From contig NZ_DF820425.1 in the NCBI RefSeq assembly GCF_000617845.2, positions 1,433,690 to 1,497,689 on the forward strand: 64,000 nucleotides of DNA. Direction: 5' to 3'. Numbering within the stretch: position 1 is the stretch's first letter; each line of letters opens with the position of its first letter. Positions 36,743 to 45,254 of this stretch are shown here, piece by piece. Both the position numbers and the translations under genes were made by a program. The stretch is from Bradyrhizobium sp. DOA9 (GTDB lineage Bacteria; Pseudomonadota; Alphaproteobacteria; Rhizobiales; Xanthobacteraceae). The notes beneath the pieces are model-generated. The model worked only from the letters and a program-made list of their open reading frames with translations. It was not told the DNA's origin and ran no database searches.

Positions 36743-36805
36743 CGGCAAAGCCTTCGCACAGGACATCCGGCCGCGTCTGATGGCGCGGCCGGGGACCGGA
36801 TTAGC

Positions 36806-37723
36806 CTATTCCGGCAGCGGAATGAACTCATGTTCCTGCGGAACTGCCGCGAAGCGGCCGGTTTTCCAGTCCTGCTTGGCCTGCTCGATCCGCTCCTTGC
36901 TGGAGGAGACGAAATTCCACCAGATGTGGCGCGGGCCTTCCAGCGCATCGCCGCCGAGAAACATCATCCGCGTGGCCTTCAGCGCATTCACGGTGATGCG
37001 GTCGCCGGGGCGGAAGATCAGGAGGCGCGGCCCCTCGTAGCGCTCGTTCGCGATCTCGACCTCGCCATCGACCACATAGATCGCGCGCTCCTCGTGATCG
37101 GGGTCGAGCGGCACGCTCGCGCCCGCGACCGCCGTGACCTCGGTGTAGAACCAGGGCGAGACCATCGACACCGGCGAGGCGATGCCGAAGGCGGAGCCCG
37201 CAATCACCCGCGCGGTGAAATCGCGTTCGGAGATCATCGGCAGATCGCCCGCCGCATAATGCTGGAACGACGGTGCGATCTCTTCGGAGCCCGCCGGCAG
37301 CGCGATCCAGCTTTGCAGGCCGAGCATCTTCTGGCCCGAGGCGCGCTGCGCATCCGGCGTGCGCTCGGAATGCGCGATGCCGCGCCCCGCCGTCATCAGG
37401 TTCATCGCGCCGGGCGCGATCTCCTGGACGTTGCCCTCGCTGTCGCGATGCATGATCGCGCCGTCGAACAGATAGGTGACGGTGGCAAGCCCGATATGCG
37501 GATGCGGCCGCACGTCCATGCCCTTGCCGGACACGAACTGCACCGGGCCGAAATGGTCGAAGAAGATGAAGGGCCCGACCATCTGCCGCTTGCCGTGCGG
37601 CAAAGCCCGCCGCACCGCGAACCCGTCGCCGAGATCGCGCGTCCGCGGCACGATGACGAGGTCGAGCGCATCGCAGGACATGGGATCGCCGAGCACGGGA
37701 TCGTTCGAGGGCTGCCAGCTCAT
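36806..37723 (-). CDS. Pirin-family cupin protein
   Basis: Bicupin of 305 residues. The metal-binding N-terminal cupin motif is in DVRPHPHIGLATVTYLFDGAIMHRDSEG, with paired His, then MTAGRGIAHSERTP. The C-terminal pirin domain includes ERAIYVVDGEVEIANERYEG. Bacterial pirins include quercetinase-like dioxygenases and regulatory proteins; the role here is unknown. AAAGGAGT precedes ATG 37723. It may be cotranscribed with purC. Confidence 0.92.
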   Translation of the reverse strand: MSWQPSNDPVLGDPMSCDALDLVIVPRTRDLGDGFAVRRALPHGKRQMVGPFIFFDHFGPVQFVSGKGMDVRPHPHIGLATVTYLFDGAIMHRDSEGNVQEIAPGAMNLMTAGRGIAHSERTPDAQRASGQKMLGLQSWIALPAGSEEIAPSFQHYAAGDLPMISERDFTARVIAGSAFGIASPVSMVSPWFYTEVTAVAGASVPLDPDHEERAIYVVDGEVEIANERYEGPRLLIFRPGDRITVNALKATRMMFLGGDALEGPRHIWWNFVSSSKERIEQAKQDWKTGRFAAVPQEHEFIPLPE

Positions 37724-37810
37724 GGGGGGACTCCTTTTGGCTTTGTTGGACGCGACGGTAGCAGACTTTCGCATCAGCGTCGCGACAAAGCCGGCTCCTC
37801 GAACTCCGCT

Positions 37811-37911
37811 GTCATGTCGCGGCTTGACCGGAGCATCCATTACGCCGCAGCCCATCGCTTCAACCGCTGCCGTCTCGGAGTCCTGGATCGCCCGACTTCG
37901 CGGGCGATGAC
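37811..37911. repeat. GTCAT...ATGAC palindromic repeat, long-spacer copy
   Basis: A 101-bp element starting GTCATGTCGCGGCTTGACC and ending CGCGGGCGATGAC, with inner GAGCATCCAT and CTGGATCGCCC. It has the general two-hairpin plan of 6541-6609 but different stem sequences. It lies between the divergent pirin and AraC genes. Confidence 0.75.
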
Positions 37912-38015
37912 AGCGGTAGATGCGGCTTGAACGGCGGCATGCGGATGGTGCTTGAAAAAACGGGCGCAACGAACGATGTTCGGCTGCCTTCAACCGCGAC
38001 CGTTCGCCCCAGCCG

Positions 38016-39071
38016 ATGACCCTTGCCGCAACCGAGCTCGCCTTCCGCGCTGCCAGCGTCGCGCTGCTGCTGGTGCTGGCGGCGTCATTGCTCTCCGAGT
38101 TCCGCAATGTGCTGGCGGCCCGGCTCGGCGCGGCTTTCGCGCTCGGGTCGGCGGCGCATGCCGCGAGCTATTCCATTGGCGTGTCGTCGCTCGTTCCGAT
38201 CTGGCACGCGCCGTTGATTGCGCTGTCGACCGGCAATATCGTCGTGTTCTGGCTGTTCACGCGCGCGCTGTTCGACGACGAATTCCGGTTGCGCTGGTGG
38301 CACGGCCTGATCTGGGCTGCGGTGACCGCCTTCAGCTTCGTCGGGTGTCTCTGGATCGCGCCCGGCGGCAACGCGCGGTTCTCCGTGACGGCGGTGAACC
38401 TGATCGTGCTCGGTTTCATCGCGCTCGCGGTGGCGCAGACGATCCGATCATGGTCCGCCGATCTGGTCGAGCGGCGCCGCCGCGTGCGCGTCTTCGTCGT
38501 CTGCGCCGCCGCGCTCTATGGCGGGTTGAATGCGCTGCTCCAGATCCTCGTTGCCTTCAGCGCGGGCGATGTCGCCGACACGACCAATGCAGGCGTGCTC
38601 GCCTGCATCGTGGCAGCGATTGCCTGTGCGATGATGCGCGTCGATGGCGCCGATCTGTTTCCGATTGCGCCAGAGCCCGCACCGGCGATGGCGCCGGTCC
38701 AGCCTTTGGCGGAGGACTCCGACCAGAAACTGATCGATGCGCTGATGCGCCTGATGGCGGACGAGCGGATCTATCGCCTGGAGAACATCACCATCGGTGT
38801 GCTGGCGGGCCGGCTGAAGATTCCCGAATACAGGCTGCGCCGGCTGATCAACCAGCGGCTCGGCTATCGCAACTTCAATGTGTTCCTGAACAATCACCGC
38901 ATCGAGGAAGCCAAGGCCGCGCTCGCCGATCCCGCTCAGACCGAGGTCCCCGTCATCACCATCGCGATGGACGCCGGCTTCCAGTCACTGGGGCCGTTCA
39001 ACCGGGCGTTCAAGGCGGTGACGGGCGTGACGCCGACGGAATACCGGCGGCTGAAGACGAGTACGGCCTAG
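38016..39071 (+). CDS. Membrane-embedded AraC-family regulator
   Basis: A 351-residue protein. Residues 1 to about 215 form six or seven hydrophobic helices (for example VALLLVLAASLLSEF, LIALSTGNIVVFWLFTRALF, TAVNLIVLGFIALAVAQTI). The C-terminal AraC domain (about 235-350) has two HTH units: ITIGVLAGRLKIPEYRLRRLIN and VITIAMDAGFQSLGPFNRAFK, ending GVTPTEYRR. Such proteins sense a membrane or external cue and bind DNA from the membrane. The target is unknown; the following hydrolase is a candidate (inference). Confidence 0.88.
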   Translation: MTLAATELAFRAASVALLLVLAASLLSEFRNVLAARLGAAFALGSAAHAASYSIGVSSLVPIWHAPLIALSTGNIVVFWLFTRALFDDEFRLRWWHGLIWAAVTAFSFVGCLWIAPGGNARFSVTAVNLIVLGFIALAVAQTIRSWSADLVERRRRVRVFVVCAAALYGGLNALLQILVAFSAGDVADTTNAGVLACIVAAIACAMMRVDGADLFPIAPEPAPAMAPVQPLAEDSDQKLIDALMRLMADERIYRLENITIGVLAGRLKIPEYRLRRLINQRLGYRNFNVFLNNHRIEEAKAALADPAQTEVPVITIAMDAGFQSLGPFNRAFKAVTGVTPTEYRRLKTSTA

Positions 39072-39214
39072 CTTCCAAGCCCTTCTAATCACACCGAAAT
39101 TCTGGAATCGGCAAGGCCGGTCCGGTTTCGACCAGCCCGTTTTCCAAATCCGGCGAGCATCCCCCGTCCGCATCCCGCTTCCTCCCCGGCATATTCCCCA
39201 GCCGGAGAAAGCCC

Positions 39215-40642
39215 GTGACCCGCCGCCGCAAGATCCTCCTTCTCACCACCGCCATCGCCGCCGCCGGCCTCGTGCTCGGCGCGGCCCGGGCCCGCGACGT
39301 GCCGAAAGTCGCGACCGGCTTCGTCGCCGACATCCTGTGCGCCGAGACGTTCGTCTCCGGCCTCGATCCCAGGCGCAACTTCGCCGAGACCACCGACGCC
39401 ATGCCCGGAGCGGGCCTGATCAGCTGGGCGATGGAGTACAGGGTCGATCCCGTCCGCAAGGATGTCACGGTGACGCTGTTCGGCCTCGGCCGCAGCCACG
39501 CCGTCTATCGCGAGGGCCTCGGCTGCACGCTCGAGCATGGCGCTGGCATTGCTTCCGTCGAGCTGCCGCCTGACGACCAACGGCCGGCGTTGCTGCCGGA
39601 GATTGCCGGCCCCGCGATCGTGAGGCCGCAAAGCCCCTCACTCGCCGCCGCGCTCGACCGGGCCTTTGCCGAGCCCGCAGAGCCGCCCTATCGCCGCACC
39701 CGCGCCATCGTCGTGATGAAGGCGGGCCGCGTCGTCGCCGAACGCTACGCCGACGGCATCGGACCCGAGACGCCGTTGCTCGGCTTCTCCATGACGAAGT
39801 CGGTGATCTCGGCGTTGATCGGCGTCCTGGTGCGCCAGGGCAAGCTCAAGCTCGAAGGTCCCGCGCCGGTCGCCGCCTGGAAAGATCCCGACGATCCGCG
39901 CCATGCCATCACCGTCGACCAGCTGCTGCGCCACACCGCGGGCCTTGCGCTCGGCAGCTCGCTGCAGGCTTCGCTCGGCTCCGCCTTCGAGCCGGTCAAC
40001 CAGATGAAATTCGCCGAGAAGGACATGGCCACCTATGCCGAGAGCATCCCGCTCGCAACCGCGCCCGGCACCGCATGGAATTATCACGACGGCAATATCC
40101 TCATCCTCTCGCATCTGATCCGTGATGCCGCCGGCGGCGCACCGCAGGACGCGCTGCGCTTTGCGCGCCGCGAATTGTTCGCCCCGCTCGGCATGCGCCA
40201 TGTCGTGCTCCAGCTCGACGGCGCCGGCACGATCGAAGGGTCGAGCGAGATGCTCGCCTCCGCGCGCGACTGGGCGCGCTTCGGCCAGCTCTATCTCAAT
40301 GACGGCGTCGCCGGCAGCAAGCGCATCCTGCCGGAAGGGTGGGTGACCTATTCGGCGACGGCCACGCCGAACGCGTGGGTCGGCATCGGCGCCGGCTTTT
40401 GGACCAACCGGGGCGACAGCTTTGGCGCAAACTTTCGCGCAGGCAACGGCTGGCCGCGCGATGCCTTCTTCGCCAAGGGCACGATCGGGCAGTACACCAT
40501 CGTGATCCCGTCGGAGCAGTTGGTGATCGTGCGCATGGGCCGCTCGCCGAATGCACCGCCGCAAGCCGACGGCGTGTTCGATCTGGTGCGGGACGTGGTC
40601 GCAGCAACGCGCGAGAAGGGGAAGCTGGCGGGGGTGGATTGA
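39215..40642 (+). CDS. Exported serine hydrolase, class C beta-lactamase fold
   Basis: A 475-residue protein with an Arg-rich N-terminus and hydrophobic segment (TRRRKILLLTTAIAAAGLVLGAARA), so probably exported or membrane-anchored. An N-terminal extension of about 140 residues precedes the lactamase fold. The nucleophile is in GFSMTKSVISALIGVLVRQG, HTAGLALGSS is conserved, and NYHDGNI gives the Tyr motif. It is closer to 6-aminohexanoate-dimer hydrolase-type esterases than to drug-inactivating lactamases. It starts with GTG after GGAGAAAG. Confidence 0.87.
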   Translation: MTRRRKILLLTTAIAAAGLVLGAARARDVPKVATGFVADILCAETFVSGLDPRRNFAETTDAMPGAGLISWAMEYRVDPVRKDVTVTLFGLGRSHAVYREGLGCTLEHGAGIASVELPPDDQRPALLPEIAGPAIVRPQSPSLAAALDRAFAEPAEPPYRRTRAIVVMKAGRVVAERYADGIGPETPLLGFSMTKSVISALIGVLVRQGKLKLEGPAPVAAWKDPDDPRHAITVDQLLRHTAGLALGSSLQASLGSAFEPVNQMKFAEKDMATYAESIPLATAPGTAWNYHDGNILILSHLIRDAAGGAPQDALRFARRELFAPLGMRHVVLQLDGAGTIEGSSEMLASARDWARFGQLYLNDGVAGSKRILPEGWVTYSATATPNAWVGIGAGFWTNRGDSFGANFRAGNGWPRDAFFAKGTIGQYTIVIPSEQLVIVRMGRSPNAPPQADGVFDLVRDVVAATREKGKLAGVD

Positions 40643-40649
40643 GGTCTTT

Positions 40650-40688
40650 CTTACCCTCCCCTGGAGGGGCCATGAAGGGGAGGGTAAG
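40650..40688. repeat. CTTACCCTCCCCT hairpin between convergent genes
   Basis: CTTACCCTCCCCT (40650-40662) and AGGGGAGGGTAAG (40676-40688) are perfect 13-bp arms. The arm sequence is the outer arm of the 165-bp repeat at 22945, so this is a reduced copy. It could terminate both flanking genes. Confidence 0.75.
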
Positions 40689-40710
40689 CGAAGCGCTGCG
40701 ACGAACCTGT

Positions 40711-42078
40711 CTACCTCCCCAATTCCGTCGCCTGCGCCACGCGGTCGAACCGCTCCAGGCTCATGATCGCGTCGGCAAACTTCTCCGCGCGCGCGTTCAG
40801 CACGGGACGGGCCAGCGTTAAGAACTTCTGCTGCATCGCCTGGGTGTCCGGGAACGAATTCGGTTCCCCGGACGGATCGGCATAGAGCCGCTCGTGCACG
40901 CCGTCGTCCGTCGTGATGCTGACGCGCGCGCCAAAGGGATGGGTGCGGCCGACCTCGAGGCGATCGTCCTGCACGACGTCGAACTTGTCGGCGAGCGCGT
41001 CGATCGCGGCATCGCCGAGACGGTTGTAATCGTCCCAGCCGAACGAGCCTTGGTCGAGCGCGAGCGCGCCGGTGAAGAACATCGAGAACTGGCCGCCGAC
41101 GATCGAGCGCGGATGGCGCTTGGTCGCGGCGTCGCCGGTCAGCGTGATGCCGTTGCGGTGCAGGCCGATCTCGACGCGCTTGACCTGGTCGGGCGTCAGA
41201 TTGTGCTCGCGCCGCATCGCGATCAGCGCGTCGATCGCGGCATGGGTGTAGCGGCAGCTCGGATAGGGCTTCACGCCGATCTTCATGGTCTCGTAGGTCT
41301 TGCCGAGCTCGGCGACCGCCTTGTCCGGATGTGCGTCGTCGGTATAGCCGGCGAGCAGGCCGTGCTTGCCCTCGACCGATTCGGTCGCGCCGACGAAATC
41401 ATTGCGCGCCAGCGTCGCGGCGATCACCCCGTTCATCGCGGCGGCGCCGACCTGGTAGCGCTTGTTCCAGGCGCCGTTGACGAGGAATTGCAGCGAGCCC
41501 GCGGCCTGGCTGCCGGAGACGCCGAACGCGGCAATCAGCTGTTTCTCGCCGAGGCCGAACAGCTTGCCCGCCGCCGCGGCGGCGCCATAGGTGCCGGCGG
41601 TCGCGGTCGGGTGGAAGCCGCGTGCATAATGCGAGGTCGGGTCGAGCGCATTGCCGAGCCGGCAGCACACCTCGTAACCGGCAACGATCGCTGTCAGCAC
41701 GTCGCGCCCTGACGCGCCAACCATCTCGCCGACGGCGAAGGCGGCCGGGACCACCGGCGCGCTCGGATGCAGCGAGGAATCGGCGTGGGTGTCGTCGAAA
41801 TCCAGCGAATGCCCGAGCGCGCCGTTGAGCAGCGCCGCGACCGCCGGCGTCCAGGTCTTGCCATCGCCGAACACGGTGGATTCGCCCCTGGTGTCGAGCG
41901 CCAGCGCCTCCAGCATCTTCAGCATCGACGGGGTCGATTCCGCTTCGCGCCGCGCCCGGATGGCGCTGCCGAGGAAGTCCAGCGTCAATACCTTGGCGCG
42001 CTCCAGCACCTCTGCCGGAATATCCTGGTATTTCAGATTGAAGACATAGGCGGCGAGCGTTGCGGTTTCGTGAGCCAT
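40711..42078 (-). CDS. MmgE/PrpD family protein
   Basis: A 455-residue cytoplasmic protein of the 2-methylcitrate dehydratase/aconitate decarboxylase superfamily. Family motifs are LNGALGHSLDFDDTHADSSLHPSAPVVPAA, the region RGFHPTATAGTYGAAAAAGKLFGL, and KPYPSCRYTHAAIDA. These cover the helical domain and most of the active-site region. No methylcitrate cycle genes (prpB, prpC) are adjacent, so a propionate role is not supported here. Reaction unassigned. Confidence 0.9.
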   Translation of the reverse strand: MAHETATLAAYVFNLKYQDIPAEVLERAKVLTLDFLGSAIRARREAESTPSMLKMLEALALDTRGESTVFGDGKTWTPAVAALLNGALGHSLDFDDTHADSSLHPSAPVVPAAFAVGEMVGASGRDVLTAIVAGYEVCCRLGNALDPTSHYARGFHPTATAGTYGAAAAAGKLFGLGEKQLIAAFGVSGSQAAGSLQFLVNGAWNKRYQVGAAAMNGVIAATLARNDFVGATESVEGKHGLLAGYTDDAHPDKAVAELGKTYETMKIGVKPYPSCRYTHAAIDALIAMRREHNLTPDQVKRVEIGLHRNGITLTGDAATKRHPRSIVGGQFSMFFTGALALDQGSFGWDDYNRLGDAAIDALADKFDVVQDDRLEVGRTHPFGARVSITTDDGVHERLYADPSGEPNSFPDTQAMQQKFLTLARPVLNARAEKFADAIMSLERFDRVAQATELGR

Positions 42079-42195
42079 CGTGTTTCCTCGATTTGGCGCG
42101 CAAATTAGGCGGGCTGATTTGGCCTTTCAAGCGGCCTTGCGGGGGCGGGGATCAGCCATGCTTTTGCTTGGGCGAAAAGGATCGGGATATTCCGT

Positions 42196-43311
42196 ATGAC
42201 GCGCGCAAGGCAGCTGTTCGAGCGGGTTCGCGCGCGGCGGACGCAATTGGGGCTGGCGATCCGGGTCACGGTCGCCGCGACCGCGGCCTATGCGATCGCG
42301 ACCGCGCTGCATCTGTTGCTGCCGCTCTGGGCGGTGCTGACCGCGCTGATCGTGACCCAGATGAGCGTCGGCCGCTCGCTGAAGGCGACGCGCGACTACA
42401 TGCTCGGCACCATCGGCGGCGCGATCTATGGCGGCGCCATCGCCATCCTGATTCCCTATTCCAGCGAAGCCGGTCTCCTTGGCTTGCTGGTCCTCTCCGT
42501 CGCCCCGCTCGCCTTCATCGCCGCGATCAATCCGAGCCTCAGCGCCGCCACGGTCACTGCCGTGATCGTGCTCCTGGTTCCGACCCTGCATCATGCCGAT
42601 CCCCTGACCTCGGCGATCGATCGGGTCAGCGAGGTCGGCGTCGGCGCCGTCACGGGATTGCTGGTCTCCTTCCTGGTGCTGCCCTCGCGCGCGGTGCGGC
42701 AGATTCGCGCCAGCGCGGCGGTTCTGCTCGAGCTGATCGCCGATGCCCTCGCCGAGCTGCTCGCCGGCCTCACGCGCGGCCGCGACAACGACGCGCTGCA
42801 CCGGATTCAGGATGGCATCGGCAGTGCGATGGTCAACCTGAATGCGATCGGCTCCGAAGCCGAGCGCGAGCGCGCCGCGCGGCTGTCGAGCGGCCCGGAC
42901 ACCGGCCCGTTGCTGCGAACGATCCTGCGGCTGCGCCACGACGTCGTGATGATCGGCCGTGCCACGGTGGTGCCGCTGCCGGTCGAGGTGCAGCTGCGGC
43001 TGGCCGCGCCCCTGACGGAAGTGTCGACCGTGATCGCGCGCTTCCTGCGCTCGGCCGCTGGCGCCTTGCGCGAGGGCGCCGGCGCGCCGCCGATCCACCC
43101 CGTCCATGTCGCGCTCCAGCACTATGCCGAGGCGGTCGCGTCCGTCCGTCAGGACGGCCTGATCCGCGGCCACCCCAGCGACACCGCCGAGCGCTTCTTC
43201 GCGCTCGGCTTCTCCCTGGAGCAGATGCACCAGAATCTCTGCGACCTCGACCGCGTCGTCGGCGAATGGTCGGAATCAGCAAGCGACAAGTCCGTTCGGG
43301 TGGCGGAATAG
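42196..43311 (+). CDS. FUSC-family membrane transporter (aromatic acid exporter-like)
   Basis: A 371-residue membrane protein. Its first half carries about six helices (LAIRVTVAATAAYAIATALHL, WAVLTALIVTQMSVGRSLKATRDYMLGTIGGAIYGG, LLVLSVAPLAFIAAINPSLS). The second half is a cytoplasmic helical domain with LELIADALAELLAGLTRG. The arrangement matches FUSC/ArAE-type efflux proteins such as AaeB, in half-length form. Convergent with the SMI1/KNR4 gene, six bases apart. Confidence 0.85.
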   Translation: MTRARQLFERVRARRTQLGLAIRVTVAATAAYAIATALHLLLPLWAVLTALIVTQMSVGRSLKATRDYMLGTIGGAIYGGAIAILIPYSSEAGLLGLLVLSVAPLAFIAAINPSLSAATVTAVIVLLVPTLHHADPLTSAIDRVSEVGVGAVTGLLVSFLVLPSRAVRQIRASAAVLLELIADALAELLAGLTRGRDNDALHRIQDGIGSAMVNLNAIGSEAERERAARLSSGPDTGPLLRTILRLRHDVVMIGRATVVPLPVEVQLRLAAPLTEVSTVIARFLRSAAGALREGAGAPPIHPVHVALQHYAEAVASVRQDGLIRGHPSDTAERFFALGFSLEQMHQNLCDLDRVVGEWSESASDKSVRVAE

Positions 43312-43317
43312 GTCGCT

Positions 43318-44631
43318 TTAAAGATCGAAGAACGCGAGCTGCGCTGCATCACGCCGCTCGATGCCGTCAGTCAGCGCTTTCAGCGCGATGTCGAAACTCG
43401 GCTGCTTCTGCTCCAATTCCCACGCGCCGTCATGGTCCCACTGGAAACACCAGCCATAGCGCTCACCGGGCTCGAGATGGAGCAGCAGGCATCGGCTGAC
43501 CTGCGAGGGTTCGGCGATCGGAATCAGATGCTTCAATGAAACGCCGTACGCCTTGCGGAAATAGGTGCAGGCCTCCTCGAGCTCGTCGTCGGAATAGGCG
43601 ATGAAATCGAGGACATTGCGCAGCTGCGTGGCGAGCTCGCCCGGTGCATAGAAACGCAGCTCGGCGGAGGATTTGGGCAGTCGCACCAATAGCTCGGCCT
43701 CGCCGCGGGTCCGCAGGAAATTGCGATAGTCGTCGGGCAGCTGGACGCCGAGCGTCTGCTCCGCGGCGCTGATGTCCGCGTCGCTGATCGGTGTGGCGGG
43801 CCTCCAGCGCCAGCCCTTGGCCGATGTCCCCGCCTTGCGCCGCGCTACATATTCCGCATATTCGGGAAACAGCATGATGACGTCGTAGCCGCCGAAGCGC
43901 GACCATTGATAGGCGTCGTCGAAGGCCTCCTCCCGCCGTTCGGGAAAGAAGCCGCAGAGCAGCTCGGCGCGCTGCCGGATGCGATCATGGTTCGGTGCGG
44001 TCCGGCACAAACGCTCGACGATCGCCAGCGCGGCGGCCGGGTTGCTGGCGAGAAGATAGAGTCCGCTCAGCAACTCCAGGAGCTCGCCTTCGAGCTCCCG
44101 CTCCGAGATCGACCATGCATAATGCGCCTGTCCGGCGGCCCGCCGAGCGTTGAGCGCATCGCGCGCCTGTTCGGCATAGCGCAGGGTCTGCGCGAAGTCC
44201 TCGCCTGCGGTCTTGCCGTGGTCGGCGGCGAGCAACAGGTAAAACGGCTCGTGCTCGGCCGGCGTGCCCCTGAGCACCGCGATCTGCTTCGCCTGCTCGG
44301 CCAGCGACGAACCGAGCACCAGCAGCATCAGCTCATCGAGCCCCTTCTGCCAGTCCGGCTTGGCTTGCGGATCGGGTCCGAGGTTACGCAGCGTGTAGTC
44401 GGTATGATCGGTCTCGACATAGCCGGCCGCGACGAGCTCGGCGGCATGACGGCGGAAAGCCGCGATGGCGTCGTCAATGTCGGAAAATTCCTCGCACAGA
44501 TATTGGCCCGAGTCCGGATCGTCCTCCCGGTTCATGCGGACGCCGATTACCCTGGGATCGTCGTCTGGAATCAGCATCAGCTCACGATCGTCGTCGCCGG
44601 GCGGACGGTGAAAGAACTTTGCCAGATGCAT
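43318..44631 (-). CDS. WGR-like plus SMI1/KNR4 domain protein
   Basis: A 437-residue cytoplasmic protein. The N-terminus (about 1-90) has a WGR-like pattern ending EEFSDIDDAIAAFRRHAAELVAAGYVET. A helical, TPR-like middle (about 110-270: LYLLASNPAAALAIVERLCRTAPNHDRIRQRAELL) follows. The C-terminal SMI1/KNR4 domain (about 280-430) begins ISDADISAAEQTLGVQLPDDYRNFLRTRGEAEL and has DDELEEACTYFRKAYG. SMI1/KNR4 domains often act as immunity proteins in toxin systems, but no toxin gene is adjacent. Function not assigned. Confidence 0.78.
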   Translation of the reverse strand: MHLAKFFHRPPGDDDRELMLIPDDDPRVIGVRMNREDDPDSGQYLCEEFSDIDDAIAAFRRHAAELVAAGYVETDHTDYTLRNLGPDPQAKPDWQKGLDELMLLVLGSSLAEQAKQIAVLRGTPAEHEPFYLLLAADHGKTAGEDFAQTLRYAEQARDALNARRAAGQAHYAWSISERELEGELLELLSGLYLLASNPAAALAIVERLCRTAPNHDRIRQRAELLCGFFPERREEAFDDAYQWSRFGGYDVIMLFPEYAEYVARRKAGTSAKGWRWRPATPISDADISAAEQTLGVQLPDDYRNFLRTRGEAELLVRLPKSSAELRFYAPGELATQLRNVLDFIAYSDDELEEACTYFRKAYGVSLKHLIPIAEPSQVSRCLLLHLEPGERYGWCFQWDHDGAWELEQKQPSFDIALKALTDGIERRDAAQLAFFDL

Positions 44632-44765
44632 GCGACCTCCGATGGCGCCGCCGCCATTGGGGCACCACGTCTCAGTCGCTCGCTCCAGGAAACCGGTTCA
44701 CGTCAGCTGCGCTGGCGCTTGGCTGTCAGGGCTCCGGCAGGCGTAGAGGAGGCCGACGGGCAGCA

Positions 44766-45254
44766 TCATCGGGCCGGCGCCACGATGCGTCCCATCATGT
44801 TGCGGACCACGAGCTTGTGGAAGGGCATGATCAGCGCAAGGTAGGTTCGGCCGAGCAGATTGTGCGTGCGCACCACCGTCGTCGAGGTCACTTGCCGGCT
44901 TGCGGCATCGCCTGAAACGTCGACCACGATACGGAAATCGAGATGCGAATCGTCGAAGCCCGCGACCAGCTGCTCCGGCGTCTCGCTCAGCACCGGAAAC
45001 AGGCCGATCAGGCCGTGCGGCGCCGGCGCACCTTCGCCCGAGGTCTTCAGCCCGAACGGCCTCACCAGAATGTTGCGCAGGCGCAGCAGCGCGTCGATCC
45101 AGCGCGGCCCGTGCAGCACCATCCTGGTGCAGGCCTCGCGGGCATTCACCGCCGCGGCACCGATGTCGACGCGAAACGCATCGATGAACTCTGCGCCGGC
45201 GAGCAGCGCATTGGCATCGACTTCAGGCGCGACTTCGTGGACCGTTGCTCTCAT
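44766..45254 (-). CDS. DUF2867 domain protein
   Basis: A 162-residue protein. MRATVHEVAPEVDANALLAGAEFIDAFRV, WIDALLRLRNILVRPFGLK and DDSHLDFRIVVDV fit DUF2867 proteins, a family of unknown function with an SRPBCC-like fold. Its ATG overlaps the MATE stop codon as ATGA, so the two are translationally coupled. The product may modify or accompany the efflux substrate (inference only). The 44632-44765 gap upstream of the SMI1 gene shows nothing definite. Confidence 0.83.
   Translation of the reverse strand: MRATVHEVAPEVDANALLAGAEFIDAFRVDIGAAAVNAREACTRMVLHGPRWIDALLRLRNILVRPFGLKTSGEGAPAPHGLIGLFPVLSETPEQLVAGFDDSHLDFRIVVDVSGDAASRQVTSTTVVRTHNLLGRTYLALIMPFHKLVVRNMMGRIVAPAR

Noticed and set aside
29797..40642. 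Antibiotic-resistance beta-lactamases at 29797 and 39215
   Set aside because: Both have SMTK motifs, but their other features (no signal peptide in one, long N-terminal extension and esterase-like features in the other) fit esterase or peptidase families better.
40711..42078. Methylcitrate-cycle PrpD
   Set aside because: Only the broad MmgE/PrpD family is supported; no prpB or prpC is adjacent, so the specific reaction was not assigned.
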